A stretch of 12,239 nt of DNA. It comes from Halieaceae bacterium UBA4452 (GTDB taxonomy: Bacteria; Pseudomonadota; Gammaproteobacteria; Pseudomonadales; Halieaceae). Of this stretch, positions 1-6,696 are shown one piece after another (position 1 is the stretch's first letter; every line of letters starts with the position of its first letter). The notes under the pieces were generated by a model. The model was not told the origin of the DNA, did not search any database, and was given only the letters and a program-made list of their open reading frames with translations. The DNA is taken from positions 69,422 through 81,660 of the forward strand of contig DGPA01000030.1 of NCBI GenBank assembly GCA_002389505.1, in the 5' to 3' direction. A program made the position numbers and the translations under genes.

Positions 1-25
1 GCTCTACCAACTGAGCTAACGGCCC
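1..25 (-). tRNA. tRNA-Lys (probable), 5' end only
   Basis: Read on the minus strand, this is the start of a tRNA: a 7-base acceptor strand GGGCCGT, TA at positions 8-9, D-stem GCTC, D-loop AGTTGGTA and closing D-stem GAGC. The window ends there, so the anticodon is not visible. The 5' part differs by one base from gammaproteobacterial tRNA-Lys(UUU) as I recall it, and a tRNA-Lys gene next to queC is the usual arrangement in Pseudomonas. That the feature is a tRNA is secure; the amino acid is an inference from the acceptor and D-arm and the neighbourhood. Confidence 0.8.
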
Positions 26-94
26 GCATATCAAAACATTGTCGGTTGGTAACGCGATTTAGTATCATCACTGAGCGACAATTGCGAGCCGCGA

Positions 95-122
95 ATCTTA
101 CTGATAATTGTGAAAATAGCAA
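95..122 (-). promoter_or_regulatory. Candidate sigma-70 promoter for the tRNA
   Basis: On the minus strand there is a -35-like TTGCTA (117-122), a 16-base spacer and a -10-like TAAGAT (95-100), each matching 4 of 6 consensus bases. The -10 is followed at once by the GC-rich stretch TCGCGGC, which resembles the discriminator of stable-RNA promoters under stringent control. Transcription would start near position 88 and give a leader of about 60 bases before the tRNA. The rest of the 148-base gap (26-173) shows only a 5-base inverted repeat, GTGGT (142-146) and ACCAC (152-156), just before the VOC gene's ribosome binding site. Confidence 0.4.
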
Positions 123-173
123 CCCTGATGCGGAGTAGAAAGTGGTAGCTAACCACCCTATAACGGAGCCCAC

Positions 174-602
174 ATGGTACGACCCTTTCATCTTGCATTG
201 CCCACGACCGATTTAGCCGCCACTCGACGGTTTTATCTCGATATTCTTGGTTGCACACTTGGGCGGGAAGGCAGCGGCTGGATTGATCTTGATCTCTGCG
301 GACACCAGCTTGTATTTCACGATTGTGACGGCCAAAGCCTCCCGACGCTCTACAATCCCGTCGATCGGCATCAGGTTCCACTGCCGCATTTCGGCATCAT
401 TCTTGAGCCAGACGCATTCGCACGGTTTGCAAAACGCTTAGAAGGGCAAGTCACTTTTATCATAAAACCCACCACCCGATTCGAGGGCACGGTGGGGGAA
501 CAAAAAACCCTATTTTTCAACGATCCCAACGGCTATGCGTTGGAGTTTAAATCCTTTGCCGACGACCGCTTTATTTTTGAGCCGTTTATTGGTAGCGCGT
601 AG
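174..602 (+). CDS. VOC superfamily (glyoxalase-like) protein
   Basis: A 142-residue single-domain protein of the vicinal oxygen chelate fold (glyoxalase I, extradiol dioxygenase and fosfomycin resistance type). The two beta-alpha-beta modules are visible: the first opens with FHLALPTTDLAATRRFYLDI (5-24), the second runs from VPLPHFGI (68-75) to FNDPNGYALEFKSF (115-128). Likely metal ligands are His6, His72 and Glu124, with His49 as another candidate. The substrate cannot be told from sequence; small related proteins are often labelled glyoxalase or dioxygenase without proof. The ATG at 174 has a Shine-Dalgarno ACGGAG (163-168) 5 bases upstream. It is the only gene of normal size on the plus strand here, and its last 17 bases overlap the convergent end of queC. 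A separate gene added between queC and the tRNA is the simplest reading. Confidence 0.85.
   Translation: MVRPFHLALPTTDLAATRRFYLDILGCTLGREGSGWIDLDLCGHQLVFHDCDGQSLPTLYNPVDRHQVPLPHFGIILEPDAFARFAKRLEGQVTFIIKPTTRFEGTVGEQKTLFFNDPNGYALEFKSFADDRFIFEPFIGSA
461..496 (-). terminator. Possible intrinsic terminator for the que end of the operon, inside the VOC gene
   Basis: Read on the minus strand, CCCACC (491-496 complement) can pair with GGTGGG (468-473 complement), with a further CCC/GGG pairing (485-487 with 475-477) inside the loop, and TTTTATG follows (461-467). It lies about 90 bases beyond the queC stop in the right orientation to end that transcript. The stem is short, the loop large and the U-tract only four bases. 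It is also coding sequence for the VOC protein on the other strand, so it may be chance. Confidence 0.25.
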
Positions 603-1257
603 GATCCGCTACCCCAGCGTCTTCAAACCCTTCTTTACGCAAACGGCAGCTATCGCACAGACCACAGGCATTGCCGTCGCCATCGGCTTGGTAACACGAC
701 ACTGTCAGGCTGTAATCGACACCCAAAGCGGTGCCCGCACGGATAATCTCACCTTTGCTCATTGCCATAATGGGTGTATGAATCTCAATGGGTCTACCCT
801 CCACTCCAGCCTTGGTGGCGACCCGAGTCAAGCTTTGGAAAGCGTCAATAAATTCTGGTCGACAGTCCGGATATCCTGAGTAATCAACCGCGTTGACGCC
901 TACATGGATCTCCTGGGCTTCTAAGACCTCCGCCCAGCCGAGGGCGATGGACAAAAACACGGTATTGCGAGCAGGCACGTAAGTGATGGGAATACCTTTA
1001 GTGGGCGATATAGGAACATCTATGGCGTCGTCAGTCAGTGCTGAGCCACCGATGCCGCGCAAATCCAAGCCCACTACCTTGTGTTCGGTCCCCGGAAACG
1101 CGCCAGCTACGCGCGCCGCAGCCGCCAATTCCGACAAATGCCGCTGCCCATAGTCAAAGCTCAGAGCGTAGCACTCAAGTCCGCGGGCAATGGCCATAGC
1201 CAGAACGGTAGCCGAATCTAAGCCGCCTGACGTCAATATAACCGCGCGCTTCACCAC
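586..1257 (-). CDS. queC: 7-cyano-7-deazaguanine synthase QueC
   Basis: QueC converts 7-carboxy-7-deazaguanine to preQ0 using ATP and ammonia, the step after QueE on the way to queuosine in tRNA. The 223-residue protein has the PP-loop ATP motif SGGLDS (10-15) and the C-terminal zinc site made by Cys188, Cys198, Cys201 and Cys204. The length is normal for the family. The gene begins with two consecutive GTG codons (1257 and 1254). A strong Shine-Dalgarno AGGGAGGG (1263-1270), which contains the end of the queE stop, serves either one; homologues starting MKRAV favour the second. An out-of-frame ATG at 1262 gives only three codons. The 3' end overlaps the convergent VOC gene by 17 bases. The gap to queE is 11 bases, so the two are co-transcribed. 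Confidence 0.97.
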   Translation of the reverse strand: MVKRAVILTSGGLDSATVLAMAIARGLECYALSFDYGQRHLSELAAAARVAGAFPGTEHKVVGLDLRGIGGSALTDDAIDVPISPTKGIPITYVPARNTVFLSIALGWAEVLEAQEIHVGVNAVDYSGYPDCRPEFIDAFQSLTRVATKAGVEGRPIEIHTPIMAMSKGEIIRAGTALGVDYSLTVSCYQADGDGNACGLCDSCRLRKEGFEDAGVADPTRYQ

Positions 1258-1268
1258 CGCATCCCTCC

Positions 1269-1928
1269 CTAGTGTCCCGGTTCGTCATTCCATAAAAACT
1301 TATGCAGTTGAATCTGTAATCGAGCGTCAATCTTGTCATCGATGAGCCACTCGGCTAACTGTTTCGCAGGCAATACCTCATGAGAAGGTGAGAACAGCAC
1401 ATCGGATACCCTGTTGAGCAGCTGGTGTTCATCAATTTTAAATCGCGCCCATTCATAGTCTTGGCGACTGGCAACGACAAACTTCACCTGATCATGGAGC
1501 GTCAGATGAGTAATATTGGTCCACACATTCCGGTGGCTCTCTCCCGAGTCAGGTGTTTTTAGATCCATGACTCGACTCACGCGCTCATCGACATCCGCGA
1601 TGGTCATTGCGCCACTGGTCTCTAGCGATACCTCATAATCCAGATCGCAGAGCATTTTCAGTAAATCCAAGCACCCGGGCTGCGCTAGCGGCTCGCCACC
1701 AGTGACACAGACACGTGGACAACCATAGCTAGCCACCTCGTCAAGCACCGCATCTAGACTTCTAAGCGAGCCTCCAGTGAACGCGTACTCGGTATCGCAG
1801 TACACGCAGCGCAGAGGGCAGCCTGTCAGTCGAACGAAAATAGTCGGTAATCCAACCGAACGGGCTTCACCTTGTAGCGAATGAAATATTTCAGTAATGC
1901 GTAATTGCACGGACGGAGACTCGGTCAT
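1269..1928 (-). CDS. queE: 7-carboxy-7-deazaguanine synthase QueE (radical SAM)
   Basis: QueE is a radical SAM enzyme that contracts 6-carboxytetrahydropterin to 7-carboxy-7-deazaguanine, the substrate of QueC. The 219-residue protein has the iron-sulfur cluster motif CPLRCVYC (Cys37, Cys41, Cys44), the SAM-contacting motif TGGEP (76-80) and the N-terminal signature EIFHSLQGEA (13-22) typical of this family. The ATG at 1928 follows a weak Shine-Dalgarno sequence and lies 12 bases after the cpoB stop, which suggests coupled translation. No queD or queF is visible, so the other queuosine steps must be encoded elsewhere. Confidence 0.96.
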   Translation of the reverse strand: MTESPSVQLRITEIFHSLQGEARSVGLPTIFVRLTGCPLRCVYCDTEYAFTGGSLRSLDAVLDEVASYGCPRVCVTGGEPLAQPGCLDLLKMLCDLDYEVSLETSGAMTIADVDERVSRVMDLKTPDSGESHRNVWTNITHLTLHDQVKFVVASRQDYEWARFKIDEHQLLNRVSDVLFSPSHEVLPAKQLAEWLIDDKIDARLQIQLHKFLWNDEPGH

Positions 1929-1940
1929 AGCTCGACCTGC

Positions 1941-2873
1941 TTAAAAATACTCGTTGACGAAGTCTTGAGCCAGCTGGGCAGCGGGATGACCGGGGTATTC
2001 GGCAATAACCCTGCGCAAATATTCCAAGGAGCGGTCACGGTTACCCTTGAGAAAATGCACGCGCCCTAGCTTATAGAGCGCATCGGGAATTTTTGGATTG
2101 TTAGGATACTGATCGAGGAGCAATTTAAAGCTTTGACGCGCTAATTCGGGATCGGGGGTAGCAATCACAAGATACAATTCTCCCCGCCAATAGTGCGCAT
2201 TGGGTGCAAAGCGCCCAAAGGGATACGCGTCTAAAAAGTCCCTGAATGCATCTACCGCAGAGGCGAACTGACGAATTTTAACCAAGTCATAAGCACGTTG
2301 ATACGCGGCCTCCTCCCCTGGCTGGGCAGGCGTTTCCGACTCATCTGTCATTGAGTCAATGGCGGCAGGTCTTGCAAGGGACACCCCGCCCGGCGACGTC
2401 GTCGCGTTGCCCGTGCTAGTCGCTCCCGCCAGGCGTCTATCGAGGTCCACATAACGTTCGAGACTCTGCTCCTGAAGGCGCGCTATTTGCTGTGCCTGCT
2501 CCTCAATCATGCCATTGAGTCGGCGCATTTCTGCCTGTAATTGCTGAACTTGAAGTACCAAAGAACCCACATTGGAAGCGCTTGCATTCGTCGGGTTAGC
2601 AGCATCCGACAACGCTGCAGTGGCACTCACCGTTTGCCCGGAATAAGGCTTTATCCCGGGTACCGTATAGCTGTTACCGTAGTCGCTTTCCGCCGGAGCA
2701 GTGGCATCGCCAGTTGTGGATACCACCTCAGCATCAGTGTCTGTCACTGGCAGCCGGCGCAATGCCTCACGCTCGGCTTCAACGTCGATAAACTCTTGGC
2801 CCGTCGATAACAGCGGCCGCACCAAAAGAAAAAAGCCGACGATAGCGGCCGGCTTTAGAGGTAAGCATTTCAA
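1941..2873 (-). CDS. cpoB: Cell division coordinator CpoB (YbgF), periplasmic
   Basis: CpoB links the Tol-Pal machine to PBP1B so that outer-membrane constriction keeps pace with septal peptidoglycan synthesis. The 310-residue protein has a likely signal peptide (hydrophobic stretch about 9-22, with a proline and an arginine inside it), an acidic low-complexity stretch to about residue 100, a trimerising coiled coil (about 104-149), a Ser/Thr/Pro-rich linker and a C-terminal TPR domain (about 186-310). The start is TTG at 2873: no in-frame ATG or GTG lies between it and the in-frame pal stop, and AAGGA (2883-2887) is 9 bases upstream. The ATG at 2868 is out of frame. The gap to pal is 12 bases and the pal stop sits in the Shine-Dalgarno TAAGGA. 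Confidence 0.93.
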   Translation of the reverse strand: MKCLPLKPAAIVGFFLLVRPLLSTGQEFIDVEAEREALRRLPVTDTDAEVVSTTGDATAPAESDYGNSYTVPGIKPYSGQTVSATAALSDAANPTNASASNVGSLVLQVQQLQAEMRRLNGMIEEQAQQIARLQEQSLERYVDLDRRLAGATSTGNATTSPGGVSLARPAAIDSMTDESETPAQPGEEAAYQRAYDLVKIRQFASAVDAFRDFLDAYPFGRFAPNAHYWRGELYLVIATPDPELARQSFKLLLDQYPNNPKIPDALYKLGRVHFLKGNRDRSLEYLRRVIAEYPGHPAAQLAQDFVNEYF

Positions 2874-2885
2874 ACTAATGGGTCC

Positions 2886-3434
2886 TTATTTCAGCTCGAC
2901 CCGGCGGTTTTCCTGCCAGTTGGCCTCACCCGACCCAAACGCGGTCGGGTTTTCTTCACCGTAACTGATGCTCTCAATGCGATAACTGGGCACACCGTTA
3001 GCGACCATGTAATCACGCACCGCATTGGCGCGGCGCTCGCCAAGGGCCAAGTTGTATTCTCGAGTGCCTCGCTCGTCAGTGTGGCCCTCTAGACGGACGG
3101 ATGCCTCGTTGGTCAGCAACGCTGCAATATGAGCATCTACGGCAACTCGGGTATCATCAGTCAAGGTTGAACTGTCAAAGGCGAAGTAAAAGACGGTACC
3201 AGCGGCCATAGCTGCGTCCTGTATGCGCTGTTGCTGCGCGGCCACCTCCGCGGCGGCTTCGCGTGCCTGCGCCTCTTGAGAGGCTTGCTCAGCGGCGGCA
3301 GCTTCAGCGGCAGCCGCTTCGGCAGCTGCAGCTGCAGCGTCTTGGTTCACGGTATCTGTATTGGAGCAGGCGGCGATGATCAGTGCAGCGAACACCACTG
3401 ACACGAATTTACCGACAACGGGAAGTGCTTTCAT
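2886..3434 (-). CDS. pal: Peptidoglycan-associated lipoprotein Pal
   Basis: Pal is an outer-membrane lipoprotein that binds peptidoglycan and, alternately, TolB. The 182-residue product begins with a lipoprotein signal ending in the lipobox IAAC, with Cys23 as the lipidated residue and Ser at +2, which allows sorting to the outer membrane. An Ala/Glu-rich linker (about 32-79) follows, then an OmpA-like domain from FYFAFDSSTL (82-91) with the peptidoglycan-binding motif GHTDERGTREYNLALGERRA and the ending NRRVELK. I chose ATG 3434 because the lipobox fits it and AGGA (3443-3446) lies 8 bases upstream; the frame stays open much further but would run into tolB. The linker is unusually alanine-rich. 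Confidence 0.97.
   Translation of the reverse strand: MKALPVVGKFVSVVFAALIIAACSNTDTVNQDAAAAAAEAAAAEAAAAEQASQEAQAREAAAEVAAQQQRIQDAAMAAGTVFYFAFDSSTLTDDTRVAVDAHIAALLTNEASVRLEGHTDERGTREYNLALGERRANAVRDYMVANGVPSYRIESISYGEENPTAFGSGEANWQENRRVELK
3288..3338 (-). repeat. Alanine-codon repeat in the pal linker
   Basis: These 51 bases encode Pal residues 33-49, made only of alanine and glutamate: six Ala, Glu, four Ala, Glu, four Ala, Glu. The DNA is a run of GCN triplets with a GAA at regular spacing, so copy number could change by slippage without breaking the frame. The protein segment would form a helix or an extended tether between the lipid anchor and the peptidoglycan-binding domain. Confidence 0.7.
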
Positions 3435-3540
3435 GGGTGAAATCCTGTTTTGTGTGAATGTTAAAGTCTCTTGACGATAATGTAGCGCATCTTTGTCCAA
3501 ACGTTGAGTCAATATTGCAAATTTCTCGCTAAAAAGTGGC

Positions 3541-4836
3541 TTATTTAAGATAAGGAGACCATGCAGGCTCCTGAACACTGCCTTCTCGAGCAGGTAAATT
3601 GAAGCTGACACCACCATCGACGGCCACCGCACTGAGTATACTTTGGTCATCACGCTTGGTGGCGTACAACACAATAGAGCCATTAGGGGCAATACTCGGG
3701 CTCTCATCAAGGCTGGTAGAGGTCAGTATAGTCAGCCGCTCGGTGACCAAATCATGAACGGCAATATGGTATTTACCGCCGCTTTGGTGGACCAGAGCGA
3801 CGTTACGCCCATCCTGTGCTACACGTGCCCGGGCATTGTATCGACCTTCAAAAGTAACCCGCGCCATTGATTTAGAACGCAAGTCGTAGCGGTAAATTTG
3901 CGGTCTCCCACCACGATCTGATGTAAATAACAGCGAGTTACCGTCAGGCATCCATGTTGGCTCCGTATCGATCGCATAGTGGGTAGTGAGTCGCGTGAGC
4001 TTTTTAGTGGCTAGATTCATCAAATAAATATCAGGACTGCCATCCTTTGACAGCACCATCGCCATGGTGTTGCCGTCAGGGGACCATACCGGAGAGTTGT
4101 TCAGACCTTTAAAATTCGTGAGCTGCTCCCGAGCACCCGTGCGCAGATGTTGTCGGTAAATCGCTGGCCGGGAGGTTTCAAACGACACATAGGCGACCTC
4201 GTTACCGTCTGGCGACCATGATGGCGCCATAATGGGGTCGCGTCCCTCCAGTAAAACAATCGGTCGACGGCCATCGGAATCCGCTAGCACCAACCGATAA
4301 AAATCTTTACCCGTCGTGTTGCGGTTCACTGACACGTATAACAACCGCGTCGCAAATGCGCCGGGTATACCCGTCAATTTCTCGTAGACAGCGTCGGCCG
4401 CGCGATGTCCCAACATCCTCAATTCAGGAATCACATCTTCAATGCTGCCCCGGGTAATTTCCTGTTGCCGCGCGGTATCAAATAACTGATACCTCAATTG
4501 CATCCTGCCCGGCAACCCCGGACTCACCCGACCAATCAGCACATAATCGGCGCTAATAGCACGCCAATCACGAAAATAAATGTCAGAGGCCTTCTTTGGA
4601 AAGCTAAGCATATCGCGGCGACTGACCGGTGCGAACTGACCACTACGCACTAAGTCTGAGTCAATCACCTGTGCGATATCAACAGGTGCACTCCCACTGC
4701 CGTCCCAGGCAAATGGAACGATCGCGATTGGCGTAGGGTTATCTACGCCTTTGGTGATTTCAATTTGGAGTTGTGCATGGGTGACAGTGGCACATACCAA
4801 CAAAGTCGTCAGGGCTATAAACTGTAACAAGCGCAT
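3541..4836 (-). CDS. tolB: Tol-Pal system beta-propeller protein TolB
   Basis: TolB is the periplasmic protein that binds Pal and is pulled off it by TolA. The 431-residue protein has a Sec signal peptide with probable cleavage after THA (residue 21), giving a mature start QLQIEITKG that matches the known TolB N-terminal strand. An N-terminal alpha/beta domain (about 22-155) follows, then a six-bladed propeller with repeated blade motifs WSPDG (207-211, 251-255) and WMPDG (295-299), ending at WSPYLK. The ATG at 4836 shares one base with the tolA stop (TGATG), so translation is coupled to tolA. A gap of 106 bases follows before pal, in which I found no pair of -35 and -10 boxes at normal spacing. 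Confidence 0.97.
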   Translation of the reverse strand: MRLLQFIALTTLLVCATVTHAQLQIEITKGVDNPTPIAIVPFAWDGSGSAPVDIAQVIDSDLVRSGQFAPVSRRDMLSFPKKASDIYFRDWRAISADYVLIGRVSPGLPGRMQLRYQLFDTARQQEITRGSIEDVIPELRMLGHRAADAVYEKLTGIPGAFATRLLYVSVNRNTTGKDFYRLVLADSDGRRPIVLLEGRDPIMAPSWSPDGNEVAYVSFETSRPAIYRQHLRTGAREQLTNFKGLNNSPVWSPDGNTMAMVLSKDGSPDIYLMNLATKKLTRLTTHYAIDTEPTWMPDGNSLLFTSDRGGRPQIYRYDLRSKSMARVTFEGRYNARARVAQDGRNVALVHQSGGKYHIAVHDLVTERLTILTSTSLDESPSIAPNGSIVLYATKRDDQSILSAVAVDGGVSFNLPAREGSVQEPAWSPYLK

Positions 4837-5561
4837 CAGTATCTCAAATCCTCTGGTCGGAATATCAGTTGAAAACGTCGAAAATCTCGCTCAAATAGTC
4901 CGCGTTCTAATTGTTGCACCTCAGGAAAGCGCGCGGCTTTTTCTATGGCATTAACGGCACTTCGGTCAAAGGACGTATTGCCGCTCGACGTCAGCACCGT
5001 AACACCAACCACATCGCCTGTGGGTACCAGTGCTATCTCTATTACCGCGCGCATCCCGTTGCGAGCCGATGGTGGTCGAGTCCAGCGATTGATCACGGCG
5101 CGCTGCACCAGGGCGGCTACGGTGTCAGAAGGGCTTCCTTGTATGCCCTCTTGACTCAGCCGTTCCATCGCCAAGGCGGCCTCTACATCTTTCAACGATT
5201 GGCTGTTCAGACTAGCCTCCTGTGCCTTGCTATCAGGCTTCGCTACAGGCTCAGGTTCGATTTTCGCAGGCGCTTGCATTACGGGCGATGGCGGTTTGTC
5301 GATGCTCGCCTGCGGTTTGGCTGTGGGTTTGGGTTTAGCCGGTTTTTTTTTGAGTGGCTTTGCAGTGGGTTTTGTCTTGGGCATCAGGGCATTGGCACTC
5401 ACCAACTGCGCTTGAATAGCGATGGGTTTAATGATTCTTGCAGTGACTGTCTGGGGCGCTGAAAAGTTCAGCGTGAAGGCGGCAAACAGTATGAGGTGGA
5501 GCAATACTGTCATTAGCACCGGAGTGCCAAACCAAGCCAGACGCTCCATTGATGGACTCAC
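4836..5561 (-). CDS. tolA: Tol-Pal energy transducer TolA, short form
   Basis: TolA is anchored in the inner membrane, is energised by TolQ-TolR and reaches across the periplasm to TolB and Pal. The 241-residue protein has one membrane helix (about 12-33), a Pro/Lys-rich stretch (61-112), a short helical segment (about 117-140) and a C-terminal TolA-III/TonB-like domain (about 145-241). It is much shorter than E. coli TolA (421 residues): the long Ala/Lys/Glu helical domain II is replaced by a TonB-like Pro-Lys linker. In the membrane helix the motif that is S18-x3-H22 in E. coli appears here as T18-x3-H22. The start is GTG at 5561, overlapping the tolR stop by 4 bases (GTGA), with AGGAG 11 bases upstream. 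An ATG four codons later lacks a ribosome binding site. Confidence 0.93.
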   Translation of the reverse strand: MSPSMERLAWFGTPVLMTVLLHLILFAAFTLNFSAPQTVTARIIKPIAIQAQLVSANALMPKTKPTAKPLKKKPAKPKPTAKPQASIDKPPSPVMQAPAKIEPEPVAKPDSKAQEASLNSQSLKDVEAALAMERLSQEGIQGSPSDTVAALVQRAVINRWTRPPSARNGMRAVIEIALVPTGDVVGVTVLTSSGNTSFDRSAVNAIEKAARFPEVQQLERGLFERDFRRFQLIFRPEDLRY

Positions 5562-5974
5562 AGCTGGGTTGGCTCCTCAGTCACCAACCCCACCGACAGC
5601 GCACCGGCTTCTTGGAGGCCGGTCATCACCTTCACCACGGTACCGTAGGAGACTGCCTGGTCGCCCCACACCATCACCGGCTTTTGGGGGTCTCTGCGCA
5701 ATACCGCGGCGACTCGCTGCTTAATAGTCGCCAACTCGAGCGCCTGTTCATTATTGCCGCCAACATTTAAGTACAGCTTACCAGCAGAGTCGACGGAGAC
5801 TATCAACGGCTCACTATCTTGATTATCTACCGGCTCAGCGGCTGCATCGGGCAAATCCACTTGCACCCCCTGCATTAACATAGGCGCTGTCACCATGAAA
5901 ATAATTAGCAGTACCAACATGACGTCGATATAAGGTACTACATTGATTTCAGCGACCGCTCGACGCTTGCGCAT
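5558..5974 (-). CDS. tolR: Tol-Pal motor protein TolR
   Basis: TolR is the ExbD-like subunit of the inner-membrane proton-driven motor that powers TolA. The 138-residue protein has a short cytoplasmic N-terminus, one membrane helix (about 15-35) carrying the essential aspartate Asp17 in PYIDVMLVLL, and a periplasmic domain for the rest of its length. The ATG at 5974 lies 5 bases after the tolQ stop with only a weak Shine-Dalgarno, so it probably depends on translation of tolQ. Its stop overlaps the GTG of tolA. Confidence 0.96.
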   Translation of the reverse strand: MRKRRAVAEINVVPYIDVMLVLLIIFMVTAPMLMQGVQVDLPDAAAEPVDNQDSEPLIVSVDSAGKLYLNVGGNNEQALELATIKQRVAAVLRRDPQKPVMVWGDQAVSYGTVVKVMTGLQEAGALSVGLVTEEPTQL

Positions 5975-5979
5975 GGTAG

Positions 5980-6687
5980 CTAATCCCGGGGCTGGCGCGC
6001 CCGGAGCGCGTAAGTTTGACGCTGCAAAATACCGGAGAACTCATCGACAAAGGTATCGTAGCGGTTAAGCAGATAGTCGACCCGCCCAGCAAACCGATTG
6101 TAGGCGAGTACCGCGGGTATGGCGGCAAAAAGACCCATGGCCGTTGCTATTAGCGCCTCCGAAATGCCGGGCGCGACGGTGGCCAAGGTTGCTTGCGTCG
6201 CGTTTGCCAGGCCACGAAACGAGTGCATGATGCCCCACACCGTACCAAACAAACCTATGTAAGGGCTGGTGGACCCCACCGACGCTAAGAAGGGTAAGTT
6301 GGCCTCAAGTCGATCACTCTCTCGTAGCGTGGCTACGCGCATCGCCCGGCGAGCGCCCTCTAAAACCGCGTCCGCTTGAATATCGGTTTGCTGTGATAAG
6401 CGCGAAAATTCTTTAAATCCTGCCCGAAAAATACTCTCGACACCTGTTGGTGGCGCCCCATCTGCTACTGCTTGATTGCCTTGTTGATACAACTCAGAAA
6501 GATCGATACCCGACCAAAAATGCGCCTCAAAAGCCACTAACTCCTCATCGGTTCGTCGCAGCAGCATCAAGCGCTGAACAATCATGTACCAAGACACCAC
6601 CGAGGCCAGCAGGAGTATTAGCATTACCAGTTGCACCGTCAGACTGGCGCCTAAAATCAGTTCAAGAATACCTAGCTCTTCAGTCAC
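5980..6687 (-). CDS. tolQ: Tol-Pal motor protein TolQ
   Basis: TolQ is the MotA/ExbB-like stator that forms the proton channel with TolR. The 235-residue protein has a first membrane helix at about 12-37, a cytoplasmic domain, and two further helices at about 130-155 and 168-197. The conserved block STSPYIGLFGTVWGIMHSF (139-157) and the Ala/Gly-rich third helix ISEALIATAMGLFAAIP (175-191) are clear. The start is GTG at 6687 with GAGG 7 bases upstream, lying across the ybgC stop codon (TGAGG). The gap to ybgC is 9 bases. Confidence 0.97.
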   Translation of the reverse strand: MTEELGILELILGASLTVQLVMLILLLASVVSWYMIVQRLMLLRRTDEELVAFEAHFWSGIDLSELYQQGNQAVADGAPPTGVESIFRAGFKEFSRLSQQTDIQADAVLEGARRAMRVATLRESDRLEANLPFLASVGSTSPYIGLFGTVWGIMHSFRGLANATQATLATVAPGISEALIATAMGLFAAIPAVLAYNRFAGRVDYLLNRYDTFVDEFSGILQRQTYALRARQPRD

Positions 6688-6696
6688 TGGGTTGCC

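Noticed and set aside
1..602. Integrated element at the tRNA gene
   Set aside because: The VOC gene lies at the 5' side of the tRNA, whereas integrases normally use the 3' end, and no integrase or attachment repeat is seen.
1251..1262. Three-codon ORF (ATG to TGA) overlapping the queC start
   Set aside because: It arises from the double GTG start and is too short to be meaningful without other evidence.
2866..2868. ATG as the cpoB start
   Set aside because: It is out of frame with the signal peptide, coiled coil and TPR domain; the in-frame TTG at 2873 has the ribosome binding site.
3435..3540. Sigma-70 promoter TTGACT/TACATT before pal
   Set aside because: The spacer is 22 bases, well outside the usual 16-18.
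3435..3710. Upstream extension of the pal frame by 92 codons
   Set aside because: It runs into the 3' end of tolB and would destroy the lipoprotein signal; ATG 3434 has a ribosome binding site and a perfect lipobox.
4911..5462. 183-codon plus-strand ORF opposite tolA
   Set aside because: It is antisense to a clear tolA, with Arg/Phe/Gly-rich composition and no recognisable domain: a shadow of the Pro-Lys codons.
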